The notes: generated by a model from the sequence alone, not told the origin. A stretch of 64,000 nucleotides of DNA from Chloroflexota bacterium (GCA_016195815.1 JACPYX010000007.1:372001-436000); one strand, 5' to 3'. Positions 27,192 through 36,167 are shown, counted from the first letter of the stretch. A program made the numbers and translations.

Positions 27192-29159
27192 ATGAAAAAG
27201 AAGATCATCCCGATTATTCCGATCATCGCAGGCGCGAAGGAATTCGCGCCCGACCACATGCAGCCCGATAAAAGGAAGAAAGCGCAAGAGCCGGCATCCG
27301 ACATCAGCATTGGCGGGGATGTTTCCAACTCGAATATCATACAAGGGGATAATAATGCAATCACGCAGCAGCAGATCGAGCATTATCACGAAGCCCCACT
27401 TCAAGGAATTGTCTCTACTCTCTTCACCATTCCTCCGCCCGTGACCGATTTCACGGGCCGCGAAGAGGAATTGAAAAAACTCAAGAACTCTTTTTCAAAC
27501 GGCGCGATCATCACCGGTGTAACCGGCGGAGGCGGGATCGGCAAGACCGAATTGGCGCGCAAACTGGCGCAGGAAATCGCAGACGATTATCCCGACGCGC
27601 GCATGAGCATAAACCTGCTCGGCGCCTCCGAAAACCCAATGACGCCCGAAGATGCCATGCGCCGTTTCCTGGAGCCGTTTTATCCAAACCAAAAACTTCC
27701 CGATGAACCCGGGCAACTAAAGGGATTATTTCAACAGACCTTTGCCGCACATAAGGCTTTGCTCCTGCTTGACAACGCCGCCAACGCGGCGCAGGCGCGG
27801 CCATTGATTCCGCCAAAGCCATCCGCGGTAATTGTTACCTCGCGGCAGTATTTTAGTTTGACGGAATCTGGCTTGAACCCGCTGCGCCTCGATGTGCTTT
27901 CAGCGGCCGGGGCTGGGGAGTTGTTGCGAACGGCTTCGGTCAAAATGAAGGATGCAACCGACGAAGAAGTCGGCGCACTGGCAAAACTGTGCGGATACCT
28001 CCCGCTGGCCCTGCGCGTGGCGGCTTCGATATTGGATGACAGCCCAAATTGGAAAGCGGCCGCATTGATTGCCCGCCTCAGAGACGAACGTACGCGTTTG
28101 AAACAGCTGAAGCGCGAGGGCGACCGCGATCTGGATGTGGAGACGGCCCTCAGCCTTTCTTATCAACTGCTGGATGACGATTTGAAGAAATATTTCCGGA
28201 AGTTATCAGTCTTTACCGCCTCGTTTCCCAATATTTCGGCTCAAGCCGTTTGGCAAATGACTGAGGAAGATGATCTCGAGGGTGTTCTAAACAAACTCGT
28301 CAATCGCAGCCTGTTGAATTACCTGCCCGCGCAGGAGGGGGAGGGCGGATTATATGATCTCCACGACCTGACCCGCTTGTTTGGAGTGGAGCGCTTGATT
28401 GAAAACGAGGCAGAGGCGAAAGATACAGTCATGGCTCATGCCAATCATTTTCTCGAATGGGCGGGCGAGGCGGACTCACTTTATCTGCAGGGAAATGAAA
28501 ATATCCTGCTCGGATTGGCGCGTTTCCGTTTCATCTGGCCGCATTTGATTTCGGCCTACGAACGATGCTTGCCAGAACACACAAACTTTCCCCATCCGGA
28601 TTCTGCCGATGCGTGGCTCAGCAACTTTCCCAGCATGTGCGCCTATTTGCTCGACCTGCATTTGCCGCCCCGCCAGAAGATTCCCATCCTCGAAGCCGCC
28701 TTGGAGGCAGCGCGCCGGCTGGGCGAGAAACAGGCGGAGGGTGTCCATCTCGGCAATCTGGGGAATGCGTATGCGGCTTTGGGCGATGCCCGCAAAGCCA
28801 TCGAGTTTTATGAACAAGCCCTGGTCATAGATCGAGAAATCGGTGACCGGCGCGGTGAAGGTGCAGACCTCGGCAATCTGGGGTTGGCGTATGCGGCTTT
28901 GGGCGATGCCCGCAAAGCCATCGAGTTTTATGAACAAGCCCTGGTCATAGATCGAGAAATCGGTGACCGGCGCGGTGAAGGTGCAGCCCTCGGCAATCTG
29001 GGAATGACCTATAAAAATCTTGGAGAGAAAGACAAGGCGTGCCAACTATGGCAGGAGGCGCTGGCTATCTTCCGCGCCATCGAAAGTCCGCATGTGAAGT
29101 TAGTGGAGCAATGGTTGGCTGATTTGGATAAAGGCAAGGACGACCAGGAGAATAAATAA
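27192..29159 (+). CDS. NB-ARC-type STAND NTPase with TPR repeats
   Basis: The 655-residue protein starts with a basic segment, then a Gly/Asn motif ISIGGDVSNSNIIQGDNN (residues about 38-55) like that of the 21455 protein. The NTPase has P-loop GVTGGGGIGKTE (109-120), Walker B ALLLLDNA (about 189-196), the SAVIVTSR motif (211-218) and the GYLPLALRV (GLPL) motif near 268. A winged-helix region follows to about 400. Residues 515-640 hold TPRs (LGNLGNAYAALGDARKAIEFY), of which two units are almost identical at DNA level. STAND proteins act as switches in immunity or signalling. Unlike its neighbour it has an intact Walker B and no membrane helix. Confidence 0.88.
   Translation: MKKKIIPIIPIIAGAKEFAPDHMQPDKRKKAQEPASDISIGGDVSNSNIIQGDNNAITQQQIEHYHEAPLQGIVSTLFTIPPPVTDFTGREEELKKLKNSFSNGAIITGVTGGGGIGKTELARKLAQEIADDYPDARMSINLLGASENPMTPEDAMRRFLEPFYPNQKLPDEPGQLKGLFQQTFAAHKALLLLDNAANAAQARPLIPPKPSAVIVTSRQYFSLTESGLNPLRLDVLSAAGAGELLRTASVKMKDATDEEVGALAKLCGYLPLALRVAASILDDSPNWKAAALIARLRDERTRLKQLKREGDRDLDVETALSLSYQLLDDDLKKYFRKLSVFTASFPNISAQAVWQMTEEDDLEGVLNKLVNRSLLNYLPAQEGEGGLYDLHDLTRLFGVERLIENEAEAKDTVMAHANHFLEWAGEADSLYLQGNENILLGLARFRFIWPHLISAYERCLPEHTNFPHPDSADAWLSNFPSMCAYLLDLHLPPRQKIPILEAALEAARRLGEKQAEGVHLGNLGNAYAALGDARKAIEFYEQALVIDREIGDRRGEGADLGNLGLAYAALGDARKAIEFYEQALVIDREIGDRRGEGAALGNLGMTYKNLGEKDKACQLWQEALAIFRAIESPHVKLVEQWLADLDKGKDDQENK
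28749..28988 (+). repeat. Tandem 120-bp direct repeat in the TPR region
   Basis: Units 28749-28868 and 28869-28988 differ at only about three positions; a third, more diverged unit starts at 28989. The period equals one 40-residue TPR, so copy number changes keep the frame. Confidence 0.9.
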
Positions 29160-29238
29160 GGGAATGACCGTTGAAGAATTCGTTCGCGCCGTCATTTAAA
29201 CACGTCGCTCGAAAAGCGTGGATTCGGAAAAATAACAT

Positions 29239-29273
29239 TTTGCCCGGCAGATCCGCCTTCTCCGCCGGGCAAA
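29239..29273. terminator. Bidirectional terminator
   Basis: A 10-bp perfect stem (29239-29248 region with 29264-29273), flanked by T- and A-rich ends, lies between the STAND gene and the convergent ABC exporter gene. Confidence 0.7.
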
Positions 29274-29309
29274 CTTTTGACTTTCAAGGTTAAACCTTCA
29301 GCTCAACCC

Positions 29310-31160
29310 TCAATCCGCCGCGACCACTTCTTCGCTTTCCTCTTTCTTTTCTGTTTCGTCCACCACACCGTATTGCACTTCCAACTCGTGACGGAACTGC
29401 TGCGTGTACAGGCTGTAGTAATGCCCGCGCATTCGCAGCAATTCGGCATGCGTGCCTTGCTCGGCGATGCGGCCATCTTGAATGACGATGATTCGATTGG
29501 CGCGCCGGATCGTTGACAAGCGGTGTGCGATCACGAACGAGGTGCGGCCCTGCATCAGGGCTTCCATGCCGCGCTGGATCAGGGCTTCGGTCAGCGTGTC
29601 CACCGATGAAGTGGCTTCGTCCATGATGAACAGTTCGGGCCTGGCCAGCACGGCGCGCGCCAGCGAGATCAACTGCTTCTGTCCAACCGACAAAAGATTT
29701 CCGCCTTCGCCCACGTTCTGGTCGTAACCCTTTTCGAGCGTGACAATAAAATCATGCGCGCCGGCGATCCCGGCGGCGGCCAGGATCTCGTCGTCGCCCG
29801 CGTTCAACCGTCCATAGCGGATGTTCTCGCGCACCGTCCCGGAAAAAAGATGCGGCGTCTGCAACACGATTCCGATCTTCGAGTGAATGGACTGCAAAGT
29901 GTAATCCGTATAATCGCGTCCGTTTATCCGAATCGTTCCGTTTTTTGGTTCGTAAAAGCGGCAGAGCAGATTCACGATGGTTGATTTGCCGCCGCCGGTC
30001 GGTCCGACCAGGGCGATCATTTCACCGGCGTTAACCTTCAGCGTGAAGTCGGTCAGCACGGGCTTGCGGTCTTCGTAATAGAAGTCCACGTGATCGAATT
30101 CGATGGCGCCCATCAGGGTGGAGGCTGGCACTGCGCCGCTTCTATCATGGACTTCGGGCGGGGCGTCGATCAACTTGAAGATTCTCTCCGCCGACGCGAT
30201 GGAGTGCTGCATCTCGGCGTAGACGCGCGCCAGGTCCTGCACCGGCCACATCATGAAGGTGAGATACGTTACGAAGGCGTTGATGCCGCCGATGGTGATC
30301 AGCCCAACCTGGATTTGAATGCCGCTGTACCAGACGATGACGCCCAGCGCCAACGCGGCGATGATCTGCACAGCCGGCAGGAAGAGCGCCGAAAGCCACG
30401 CAGCGCGATAGGATGCGTTGTACATCTTCGTCGTCAGCAGTTTGAACTCCTTGAGGTTTTCGTCCTCGCGTCCCAGCGCCTTGACCACGCGCACACCCTG
30501 GATGTTCTCATTGTACGCGCCGGTGATCTTGCTGTTGGCGCGGCGGCTGTTGCGAAACTCCACCAGAATCTTTTTACGGAATTGCACGGCGATGAACATC
30601 ATGAGCGGGATGCTGGTGAAAACGATCAGCGCCAGCTTCCAGTTGATGACCGCCATGAAAATCACCGATGTGACGATGTTCATGGCTGCCCAGGTGGTGT
30701 CCACCACGCCCCAGGTCATCAGGTCAGCCACGCGGCCGGTATCGGATGTGACGCGCGCGATCAGGCGTCCCACCGCGTTCTGCGCGTAATACGAAAGCGA
30801 CAGTTCCTGCAAATGATTGAACATCATGCGGCGCAGGTCGTATTGAATGCGTTCGCCCAGCACGCCCGCCAGATAAACGAACGAAAAGACGGTCGCCGTC
30901 TGAAAGACGATGATGGCGCCGTAAATCTTCGCCAGGCGCACCAGCGCCGCCGCGTCCCTCAGGTTGATGCCCTGGTCCACGAAGCCCTTGTTGATGTAGG
31001 TCAAAAAGGCGTCGGTGATCGAAGTCAACGCGATCGCGACGAAGAAACCGATCACCCATTTCCAGTGCGGTTTCATCAGTCCCACGATGCGCTTGAACAC
31101 GGGCGCAGTGAGTTGTGATGTGTATTCTTCTTCTTCGAGTTCGATAAGTTCGTCAGTCAT
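29310..31160 (-). CDS. ABC exporter half, subunit with catalytic Glu and altered signature
   Basis: The 616-residue protein has six transmembrane segments (residues about 20-320) and an ATPase: Walker A GPTGGGKST near 377, Walker B FIMDEATSSVDT with the catalytic Glu, and an H-loop IAHRLSTIRR. The signature is LSVGQ, not LSGGQ. Together with the upstream half-transporter, whose Walker B ends in Asp-Asp, this makes one normal and one degenerate ATP site, as in heterodimeric multidrug exporters (BmrCD, LmrCD, TM287/288). It follows its partner after 128 nt, behind the same attenuator. Exported drugs are unknown. Confidence 0.9.
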   Translation of the reverse strand: MTDELIELEEEEYTSQLTAPVFKRIVGLMKPHWKWVIGFFVAIALTSITDAFLTYINKGFVDQGINLRDAAALVRLAKIYGAIIVFQTATVFSFVYLAGVLGERIQYDLRRMMFNHLQELSLSYYAQNAVGRLIARVTSDTGRVADLMTWGVVDTTWAAMNIVTSVIFMAVINWKLALIVFTSIPLMMFIAVQFRKKILVEFRNSRRANSKITGAYNENIQGVRVVKALGREDENLKEFKLLTTKMYNASYRAAWLSALFLPAVQIIAALALGVIVWYSGIQIQVGLITIGGINAFVTYLTFMMWPVQDLARVYAEMQHSIASAERIFKLIDAPPEVHDRSGAVPASTLMGAIEFDHVDFYYEDRKPVLTDFTLKVNAGEMIALVGPTGGGKSTIVNLLCRFYEPKNGTIRINGRDYTDYTLQSIHSKIGIVLQTPHLFSGTVRENIRYGRLNAGDDEILAAAGIAGAHDFIVTLEKGYDQNVGEGGNLLSVGQKQLISLARAVLARPELFIMDEATSSVDTLTEALIQRGMEALMQGRTSFVIAHRLSTIRRANRIIVIQDGRIAEQGTHAELLRMRGHYYSLYTQQFRHELEVQYGVVDETEKKEESEEVVAAD

Positions 31161-31288
31161 GGTTACTCCAAAGGATGAAGCCGGAAGGATGAAGGATGAA
31201 ATTCATCTTCAGTACTCCATCGGATGATCCTCAAAGCGAATTCTTTGGTTCTGATTTTCAGGTCTGGCTGTTTTTCTTCGTTCATAAT

Positions 31289-33130
31289 TCATCCTTCATA
31301 CTTCAGAATTTCGCTTTCTAATTCCTCGTCAATCCGCGTCTGGATGTCGTAGATGCGGCGATAGATTCCGTTCTCGTCTTCGAGCAAATCTTCGTGCCGC
31401 CCCACCTGAACGACTTCGCCTTTGTCCAGCACCAGGATCAGGTCGGCTTTCATCACAGACTGAATGCGATGCGCGATGATGAAGGTCGTGCGATTTTCCA
31501 TCAGGTCGTTCAGCGCCTTGCGGATTTCCGCCTCGGTCTCTGTGTCAACCGATGAAGTCGAGTCATCCAAAATCAGGATGCGCGGGTTCTTGAGCAGTGT
31601 GCGCGCAATCGTCACGCGCTGTTTCTGTCCGCCGGAAAGCGTCACGCCTTTTTCGCCGACCAGCGTGTTGTAGCCGTCCGGGAATCCCAAAATCACATCA
31701 TGGATCGCGGCGGCCTTCGCGGCGGTCTCGATTTCTTCCTGCGAAACGCTGCGTCCCACGCCGTACAAAATATTCTCGCGGATCGAGCGGCTGAACAGGA
31801 ACGGCTCCTGCTGCACGATGCCGATCTGTTCGCGCAGGTATTTGCGCGGATAATCTTTCAACTCCACACCGTCCAGCAAAATCTGCCCGGCAGTGTATTC
31901 GTGGAAACGCGGCAGAAGATTGACGAGCGATGTTTTGCCCGAGCCGGTTGATCCGAGCAGCGCGATGGATTGTCCCGGCCGGATGTGAAACGAGACATTC
32001 TTCAAGACTTCATGTTTGCCGTCTTCGTAGACGAACGACACATCCTTGAATTCAATCTCGCCTCGTACCGGAACCCGAGGCTGGACGCGGCCATCTGTGA
32101 GCGGTTCGCGCGTCTGTTTGACAATTTCCATCAGGCGGCCATACGAGACCATGCCGGTTGAGGCCTGCACGATCATGCGGCCCAGGTTGCGGATCGGCCA
32201 GATCAGCCAGACGACCAGGCCCACGTAGGTCAGATAGTTTCCAATCGTGATCTCGCCGCGGATTGCCATCGTCGCCGCCAGAATGAAACCGAACAACATT
32301 TGAAACCCAAGCACGATGTCCGAGAGCGGCCAGAAGAGCGAGTGCATGATGAGCAGGAGTTTCCCTTTCAGGAACTTGCCCCAGTTATCTTTCTCGAATT
32401 TGTTCTTCTCGTAATCCTGCCGCGCAAAGGCTTTGACCACGCGCACGCCCGTCAGGTTCTCCTGCAATGTGGTGGATAGAATCGCTTCCTGCGCCTGGTA
32501 TTCTTCGTAGCGCTTGGTCACCTTTTGGAAAAACCAAAGCGATACCGCCAGGATCAACGGGATCACCACCACAGAGGCCCATCCGAGTTTTGCGTTGAGA
32601 TTCAAGATCGCGGCCCAGTTGATGACGAAAAGCAGGATGATGCGTCCCATGCCGATGGCCTGCTCCGAGAAGAAACGCCGCAAAGCATCCACATCGGATG
32701 TGACGCGTTCGATCAGGTCGCCCGTCGGTGTCTGGCTGTGATACGAGAAGCTCAAGCGCTGGATGTGATCGAAGAGAAAATCTCTCAGCCGCCGCGTGAT
32801 GCCCTCGGCGGTGTAGGCCGCCAAACGTCCCGAAATATACGAGAAGAAACCTTCGACGGCGGCCAGCGCGATGAATCCGGCTCCGATCAGAATCAGCGTT
32901 CTGTTCAGCGTCCCGCCGATAAAGATGCGCTGAGTCAACACCTCGTCCGCAAAGTAGCCGAGCAGAAGAAAGGTGAGGGTTTTTGCGAGCGCAGAAACGG
33001 CCAGGGCGGCTGTCGCGCCGATGTACGAGAGGCGGAAGTCCGTCATCATGCGCCAGATGCCGAGCAGGCGATTTTTTGTGAGTGCATTGCGAAAGTCAAA
33101 GTAGATTGATGAGGGTGTAATGTCGTTCAT
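31289..33130 (-). CDS. ABC exporter half, subunit with degenerate Walker B
   Basis: The 613-residue protein has an N-terminal permease domain and an ATPase with Walker A GSTGSGKTS, signature LSGGQKQR and Walker B ILILDDSTSSVDT, where Asp replaces the catalytic Glu. The ATG at 33130 (MNDITPSS) has AAGGA eight nt upstream; a longer frame to 33271 runs through the terminator hairpin and is rejected. It is the first structural gene after a leader ORF and intrinsic terminator. With the next gene it forms a heterodimeric multidrug-type exporter. Confidence 0.92.
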   Translation of the reverse strand: MNDITPSSIYFDFRNALTKNRLLGIWRMMTDFRLSYIGATAALAVSALAKTLTFLLLGYFADEVLTQRIFIGGTLNRTLILIGAGFIALAAVEGFFSYISGRLAAYTAEGITRRLRDFLFDHIQRLSFSYHSQTPTGDLIERVTSDVDALRRFFSEQAIGMGRIILLFVINWAAILNLNAKLGWASVVVIPLILAVSLWFFQKVTKRYEEYQAQEAILSTTLQENLTGVRVVKAFARQDYEKNKFEKDNWGKFLKGKLLLIMHSLFWPLSDIVLGFQMLFGFILAATMAIRGEITIGNYLTYVGLVVWLIWPIRNLGRMIVQASTGMVSYGRLMEIVKQTREPLTDGRVQPRVPVRGEIEFKDVSFVYEDGKHEVLKNVSFHIRPGQSIALLGSTGSGKTSLVNLLPRFHEYTAGQILLDGVELKDYPRKYLREQIGIVQQEPFLFSRSIRENILYGVGRSVSQEEIETAAKAAAIHDVILGFPDGYNTLVGEKGVTLSGGQKQRVTIARTLLKNPRILILDDSTSSVDTETEAEIRKALNDLMENRTTFIIAHRIQSVMKADLILVLDKGEVVQVGRHEDLLEDENGIYRRIYDIQTRIDEELESEILKYEG

Positions 33131-33184
33131 GGTTTCCTTCTTTGCTCCCCTCTCTTTTAGAAGAGGGGCAGGGATGAGGCGGCA

Positions 33185-33226
33185 ATAAAAAAGCCACGGT
33201 GTGCTTCGCGAAGCGCAACCGTGGCT
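33185..33226 (-). terminator. Attenuator terminator before the ABC exporter
   Basis: On the minus strand a 9-bp perfect outer stem (33218-33226 with 33192-33200) encloses a second short stem (around 33203-33214) and is followed by six T. It lies between the leader ORF and the exporter start, so read-through is needed for expression. Confidence 0.85.
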
Positions 33227-33248
33227 GATTTCAAAAAACAGTCGTGAC

Positions 33249-33341
33249 CTAAGGGCGGTCAACAGGCGCACTCCGAGAAGGTAAATACAGTCCGGCGCTG
33301 GAATCTTTGCGAGACTTGATGGCGATAAACGTTCGGTTCAT
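33249..33341 (-). CDS. Leader peptide of the ABC exporter operon (30 aa)
   Basis: The 30-codon frame starts with ATG 33341, has AAGGAG eight nt upstream and ends with TAG 23 nt before the terminator stem. The peptide begins MNRTFIAIKSRKDSS and ends SAPVDRP. It contains Lys9-Ser10-Arg11, a +x+ pattern known to support macrolide-dependent ribosome arrest, and further basic residues. Promoter, good ribosome site, short ORF and terminator before a heterodimeric drug exporter match the BmrB-bmrCD layout of Bacillus subtilis. The likely job is cis-acting: stalling on it lets transcription pass the terminator. Stalling and inducer are inferred. Confidence 0.75.
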   Translation of the reverse strand: MNRTFIAIKSRKDSSAGLYLPSRSAPVDRP

Positions 33342-33380
33342 GGAATGCGCTCCTTTCTTGTAAGATTAACTTTCGATGAG

Positions 33381-33410
33381 AGTTTATCACGGGTGGGGAA
33401 GGGGTGTCAA
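33381..33410 (-). promoter_or_regulatory. Promoter of the attenuated ABC exporter operon
   Basis: On the minus strand TTGACA (33405-33410), 18-nt spacer and TAAACT (33381-33386) lie about 40 nt before the leader ATG. Confidence 0.65.
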
Positions 33411-33456
33411 GGAAAAGAATGGAAACTTCTGAAGTCTTCTTTGCACAATTTCAATT

Positions 33457-34863
33457 TCAATCTTGAAAAATTTCAAAAAGATTTTGCGCCAGGTTGTTGA
33501 TCCATTTCCTTGAGAAATAACGCTGGATGCCCAGTATCCACTTCGTTAGCTCTTCCGACATCGCGAACAAATACACAAAATATACGGGCAGCCCGAAAGC
33601 AAACGCACCCAGTGCGGCCAGCGGCACGCCAACCAGCCAGATGATAATACCATCCAGGAAGAGCGAGAAGCGGGTATCTCCGCCTGCCCGCAAAACGCCG
33701 ACTACAATGATCATATTGTCAATGCGGAGCCACATGAAAAGGCTGAAGATCGTCAGCACGCGGCTGGCGTCTTCGATAACGGCGGGAGAGACATTGTACA
33801 GCATCAATATGGGCGTCTTGACCAAAGCCAGGATAATGCCCATCAGGATTCCACCCAGTGCGCCGAGGCCCAGCGAACGGCCGGCGTATAAATAGGCCTC
33901 ATCTTCCTGTCCTGCCCCGATCCTGTTGCCAACCAGCACCGCTGTTGAGTTTGAAATCCCGATGAATACCACGAACGCCACCTGTTCGATGGTGCCAATG
34001 ATATTGATCGCCGCGATTGCGTCTGTGCTGATGTGCCCATACACAATGTTGTAAGTTGTGATGCCCAGGGACCAGAGCAATTCGTTCAAAATAACGGGCA
34101 TCATGGGTTTGATCACCTTGCCAAGAAAGGCGGTGTCGAAACTGAACAATTCCTTTAGCGAGGCGGCTACCGGAGATTTTTTAGCGTAAACAAAAGCCAG
34201 CAGGACGCCGCATTCGAGTCCGCGTGCGATCAATGAAGCGAACGCCACGCCTTCGATGCCCATTTCGGGCAATCCGAATTTTCCGAAAATCAAAGCATAA
34301 GAAAGGAAGGTGCTTAGCGCCAGCGCGCCGACTCCAATGTAGGTCGGGGTTTTCACGTCGCCAGTGGAGCGCATCACATAGGCGTAGCTAAACGTGACGG
34401 CATAAAAGAAAAATGTCCAGCCGTAAATGCGCAGATAATTTGTGCCTGCCGCGATCACGGCCGGGTCATTTGAGTAAATGTTCAAAATTTGCGCCGGGAA
34501 AAACTGTGAAAGCAGCATGAAAAACAAGCCAGTGGAAAGCGCAAGAGCTAAACATAATCCCAGCACGCGCCGTAAATTTGGAATGTCGCGTCGTCCCCAA
34601 AATTGCGCCGTGAACATTGCTGCGCCGCTTACGATTCCAAAATTCACCAGGCTCATCAAAAACGCCACCTGGTTTGCAAGTCCTACCGCGGCCACGGCAG
34701 TATCGCCTTTTTGCCCGACGAATACAACGCCCGCCATATTCAACGCCGAGAACATGAATTGCTGTGCGATGATAGGCAGTGCAAGCTTGCGTATGTTTAC
34801 AAAATATTCGGGATCGCGATAGAAATCAAGGATGTTTTGGATGGGGCGGGGGAGGCTCAGCAA
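33457..34863 (-). CDS. MATE-family multidrug/sodium antiporter
   Basis: The 468-residue protein has twelve hydrophobic segments in two similar halves. LALPIIAQQFMFSALNMAGVVFVG at the start and GISNSTAVLVGNRIGAG in the second half are typical of MATE (NorM-type) exporters, which expel cationic drugs against Na+ or H+. It is transcribed in the same direction as the ABC exporter, upstream of its promoter. The substrate is unknown. Confidence 0.9.
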   Translation of the reverse strand: MLSLPRPIQNILDFYRDPEYFVNIRKLALPIIAQQFMFSALNMAGVVFVGQKGDTAVAAVGLANQVAFLMSLVNFGIVSGAAMFTAQFWGRRDIPNLRRVLGLCLALALSTGLFFMLLSQFFPAQILNIYSNDPAVIAAGTNYLRIYGWTFFFYAVTFSYAYVMRSTGDVKTPTYIGVGALALSTFLSYALIFGKFGLPEMGIEGVAFASLIARGLECGVLLAFVYAKKSPVAASLKELFSFDTAFLGKVIKPMMPVILNELLWSLGITTYNIVYGHISTDAIAAINIIGTIEQVAFVVFIGISNSTAVLVGNRIGAGQEDEAYLYAGRSLGLGALGGILMGIILALVKTPILMLYNVSPAVIEDASRVLTIFSLFMWLRIDNMIIVVGVLRAGGDTRFSLFLDGIIIWLVGVPLAALGAFAFGLPVYFVYLFAMSEELTKWILGIQRYFSRKWINNLAQNLFEIFQD

Positions 34864-35052
34864 GATTTCCCTTTCGGATTCATTCAGTTATTATACAGGA
34901 CGACCAGCCGATTCTTTTTTAAACATCAAACAGCGTCCGCTTGTGGTTGTCGGATAGGAGGGGTGAGCGCTTGAAAATGAGCGGCAACTTTTTTATAACG
35001 GCCGCGACTGGCTAATATGGCAATATAAAATTTCCCAAAGATGGTTATACAT

Positions 35053-35093
35053 AAAAAGAGCAGCGCGGATTATCTTCCTGCGCTACTCTTTTT
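35053..35093. terminator. Terminator at the end of the recombinase gene
   Basis: A stem of about 10 bp with one mismatch (35057-35066 with 35080-35089) is flanked by A5 and T6 runs and overlaps the last codons of the minus-strand gene. It works in principle in both directions. The rest of the 34864-35052 gap shows nothing. Confidence 0.7.
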
Positions 35094-36069
35094 TGTTCTC
35101 AAAGATTTCGTAATAGCCCTTGTCTAACTCGTCATCGCTCAAGTGCGCGTATCTTTGAGTGACCTGGATGTTGGCATGGCGCGCCAGTTCCTGCGCCAGT
35201 TTCAAATTCCCGGAACCGCGCAAAACGGTCGTGACAAAATAATGCCGAAAAGAGTGAGGCGTGATTTTTCCCTCAGCCTCGTCGCCAAGGATTTGCTTGA
35301 CGCGTTGGCTGACGATGTTGCGTCCCGTTGCCGTGGTGATGGGTTTGATCTTTTTACCCGCGCCTTTATCATGGCGCGCAAAGAGCGGCAGGGCGCCCAA
35401 AGGTTTTCCAGACCCGCCATCCAGTCCCGCGCGCAGCGAGAGATATTCTTTCAATGCTTTCATCGCGCGAGTCGTGAATCGAACCACGGCTTGCTTGTCG
35501 CCTTTGCCTACAATGACGGCGCGTCCTTCGTTCCAGTCAATATCGCCGCGTCGCAATCTGCAGGCCTCGTGGACGCGTAGTCCGGTATCGGCCAACGTCA
35601 GCAAAAAGGCGCGGTCGCGTACTGCGCGTAAGCGTTCGGTCGCGCCGTCGGCTTCCGTAAAAGTTGAATCGCTTATGAATGCCAGCACGCGCTCGATGTC
35701 ATTGGCAGGAAACTGCGGCAGGCGAATGCCGGGGCGGCGTGCGCGCTGTTTGACAAGCAAACGGACGCGCGACAGGTTGGTATCTGCCAAACGTTCTGCA
35801 TCGAGAAACTGATAAAAGCCCGTGACAGCCTGCAAATAAAGTTGCTCGGTTGAAGGGGAGTAATCTTTCAAGTATTTAGCCAGCCAGGCGATGGCATCTT
35901 CTGTCAGTGAGTCGGCCGGGGATGTTTCTGGGTCGACCTTTTTGCTTTTCAAGACTTCGCGAAAGATATTCAGGGCATTGGCGTAGGTGCGGGCAGTGTG
36001 GGACGCGCGCGCCAACTTGACCATTTCCAAATACTGTGTGATTGCGGAAGCAATGGTAGGACTCGCCAT
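35083..36069 (-). CDS. XerC/XerD-like tyrosine recombinase
   Basis: The 328-residue protein has an N-terminal SAM-like core-binding domain (residues about 5-95) and a catalytic domain with Arg in DTGLRVHEACRL, Lys in VGKGDKQAV, HSFRH, ARHANI and the nucleophile Tyr in TQRYAHLSDDE. It cuts and rejoins DNA at specific sites. The start at 36069 is chosen because a near-perfect promoter places TATAAT 7 nt before it, making the mRNA leaderless. It lies outside the 41-51 kb element and no att site is seen around it. XerC/D proper or a relic integrase are both possible. Confidence 0.85.
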   Translation of the reverse strand: MASPTIASAITQYLEMVKLARASHTARTYANALNIFREVLKSKKVDPETSPADSLTEDAIAWLAKYLKDYSPSTEQLYLQAVTGFYQFLDAERLADTNLSRVRLLVKQRARRPGIRLPQFPANDIERVLAFISDSTFTEADGATERLRAVRDRAFLLTLADTGLRVHEACRLRRGDIDWNEGRAVIVGKGDKQAVVRFTTRAMKALKEYLSLRAGLDGGSGKPLGALPLFARHDKGAGKKIKPITTATGRNIVSQRVKQILGDEAEGKITPHSFRHYFVTTVLRGSGNLKLAQELARHANIQVTQRYAHLSDDELDKGYYEIFENKKE

Positions 36070-36076
36070 GCCGACC

Positions 36077-36104
36077 ATTATACGAATTTTCGGCGGCATG
36101 TCAA
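36077..36104 (-). promoter_or_regulatory. Consensus promoter of the recombinase gene
   Basis: TTGACA (36099-36104), 16-nt spacer and TATAAT (36077-36082) on the minus strand, with the ATG starting 7 nt after the -10 box. Confidence 0.75.
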
Positions 36105-36139
36105 TGCTTTCGATAATAATACTTATCAAAAGCATTATA

Positions 36140-36167
36140 CTATAAGCTGAACTTATTCAGTTTATAG
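36140..36167. repeat. Inverted repeat between recombinase and response-regulator genes
   Basis: Two 11-nt arms (36140-36150 and 36157-36167) match with one mismatch. It lies in the 308-nt gap (36070-36377) between divergent genes and could be an operator. Apart from the recombinase promoter, and a TAAAAT at 36351-36356 before the response-regulator gene, I see nothing else in this gap. Confidence 0.5.

Noticed and set aside
28749-28988. CRISPR array
   Set aside because: The repeated 120-bp units are contiguous coding TPRs with no spacers. No other regularly spaced short repeats are seen in the window.
30090-31118. Long + strand frame (342 codons) opposite the ABC exporter gene
   Set aside because: It is rich in His, Asp, Arg and Gln as expected of the antisense of a GC-rich gene; no domain or ribosome site is seen.
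33131-33271. N-terminal extension of the 31289 ABC gene
   Set aside because: The extra residues are translated from the terminator hairpin and the leader ORF region; ATG 33130 with AAGGA is clearly better.
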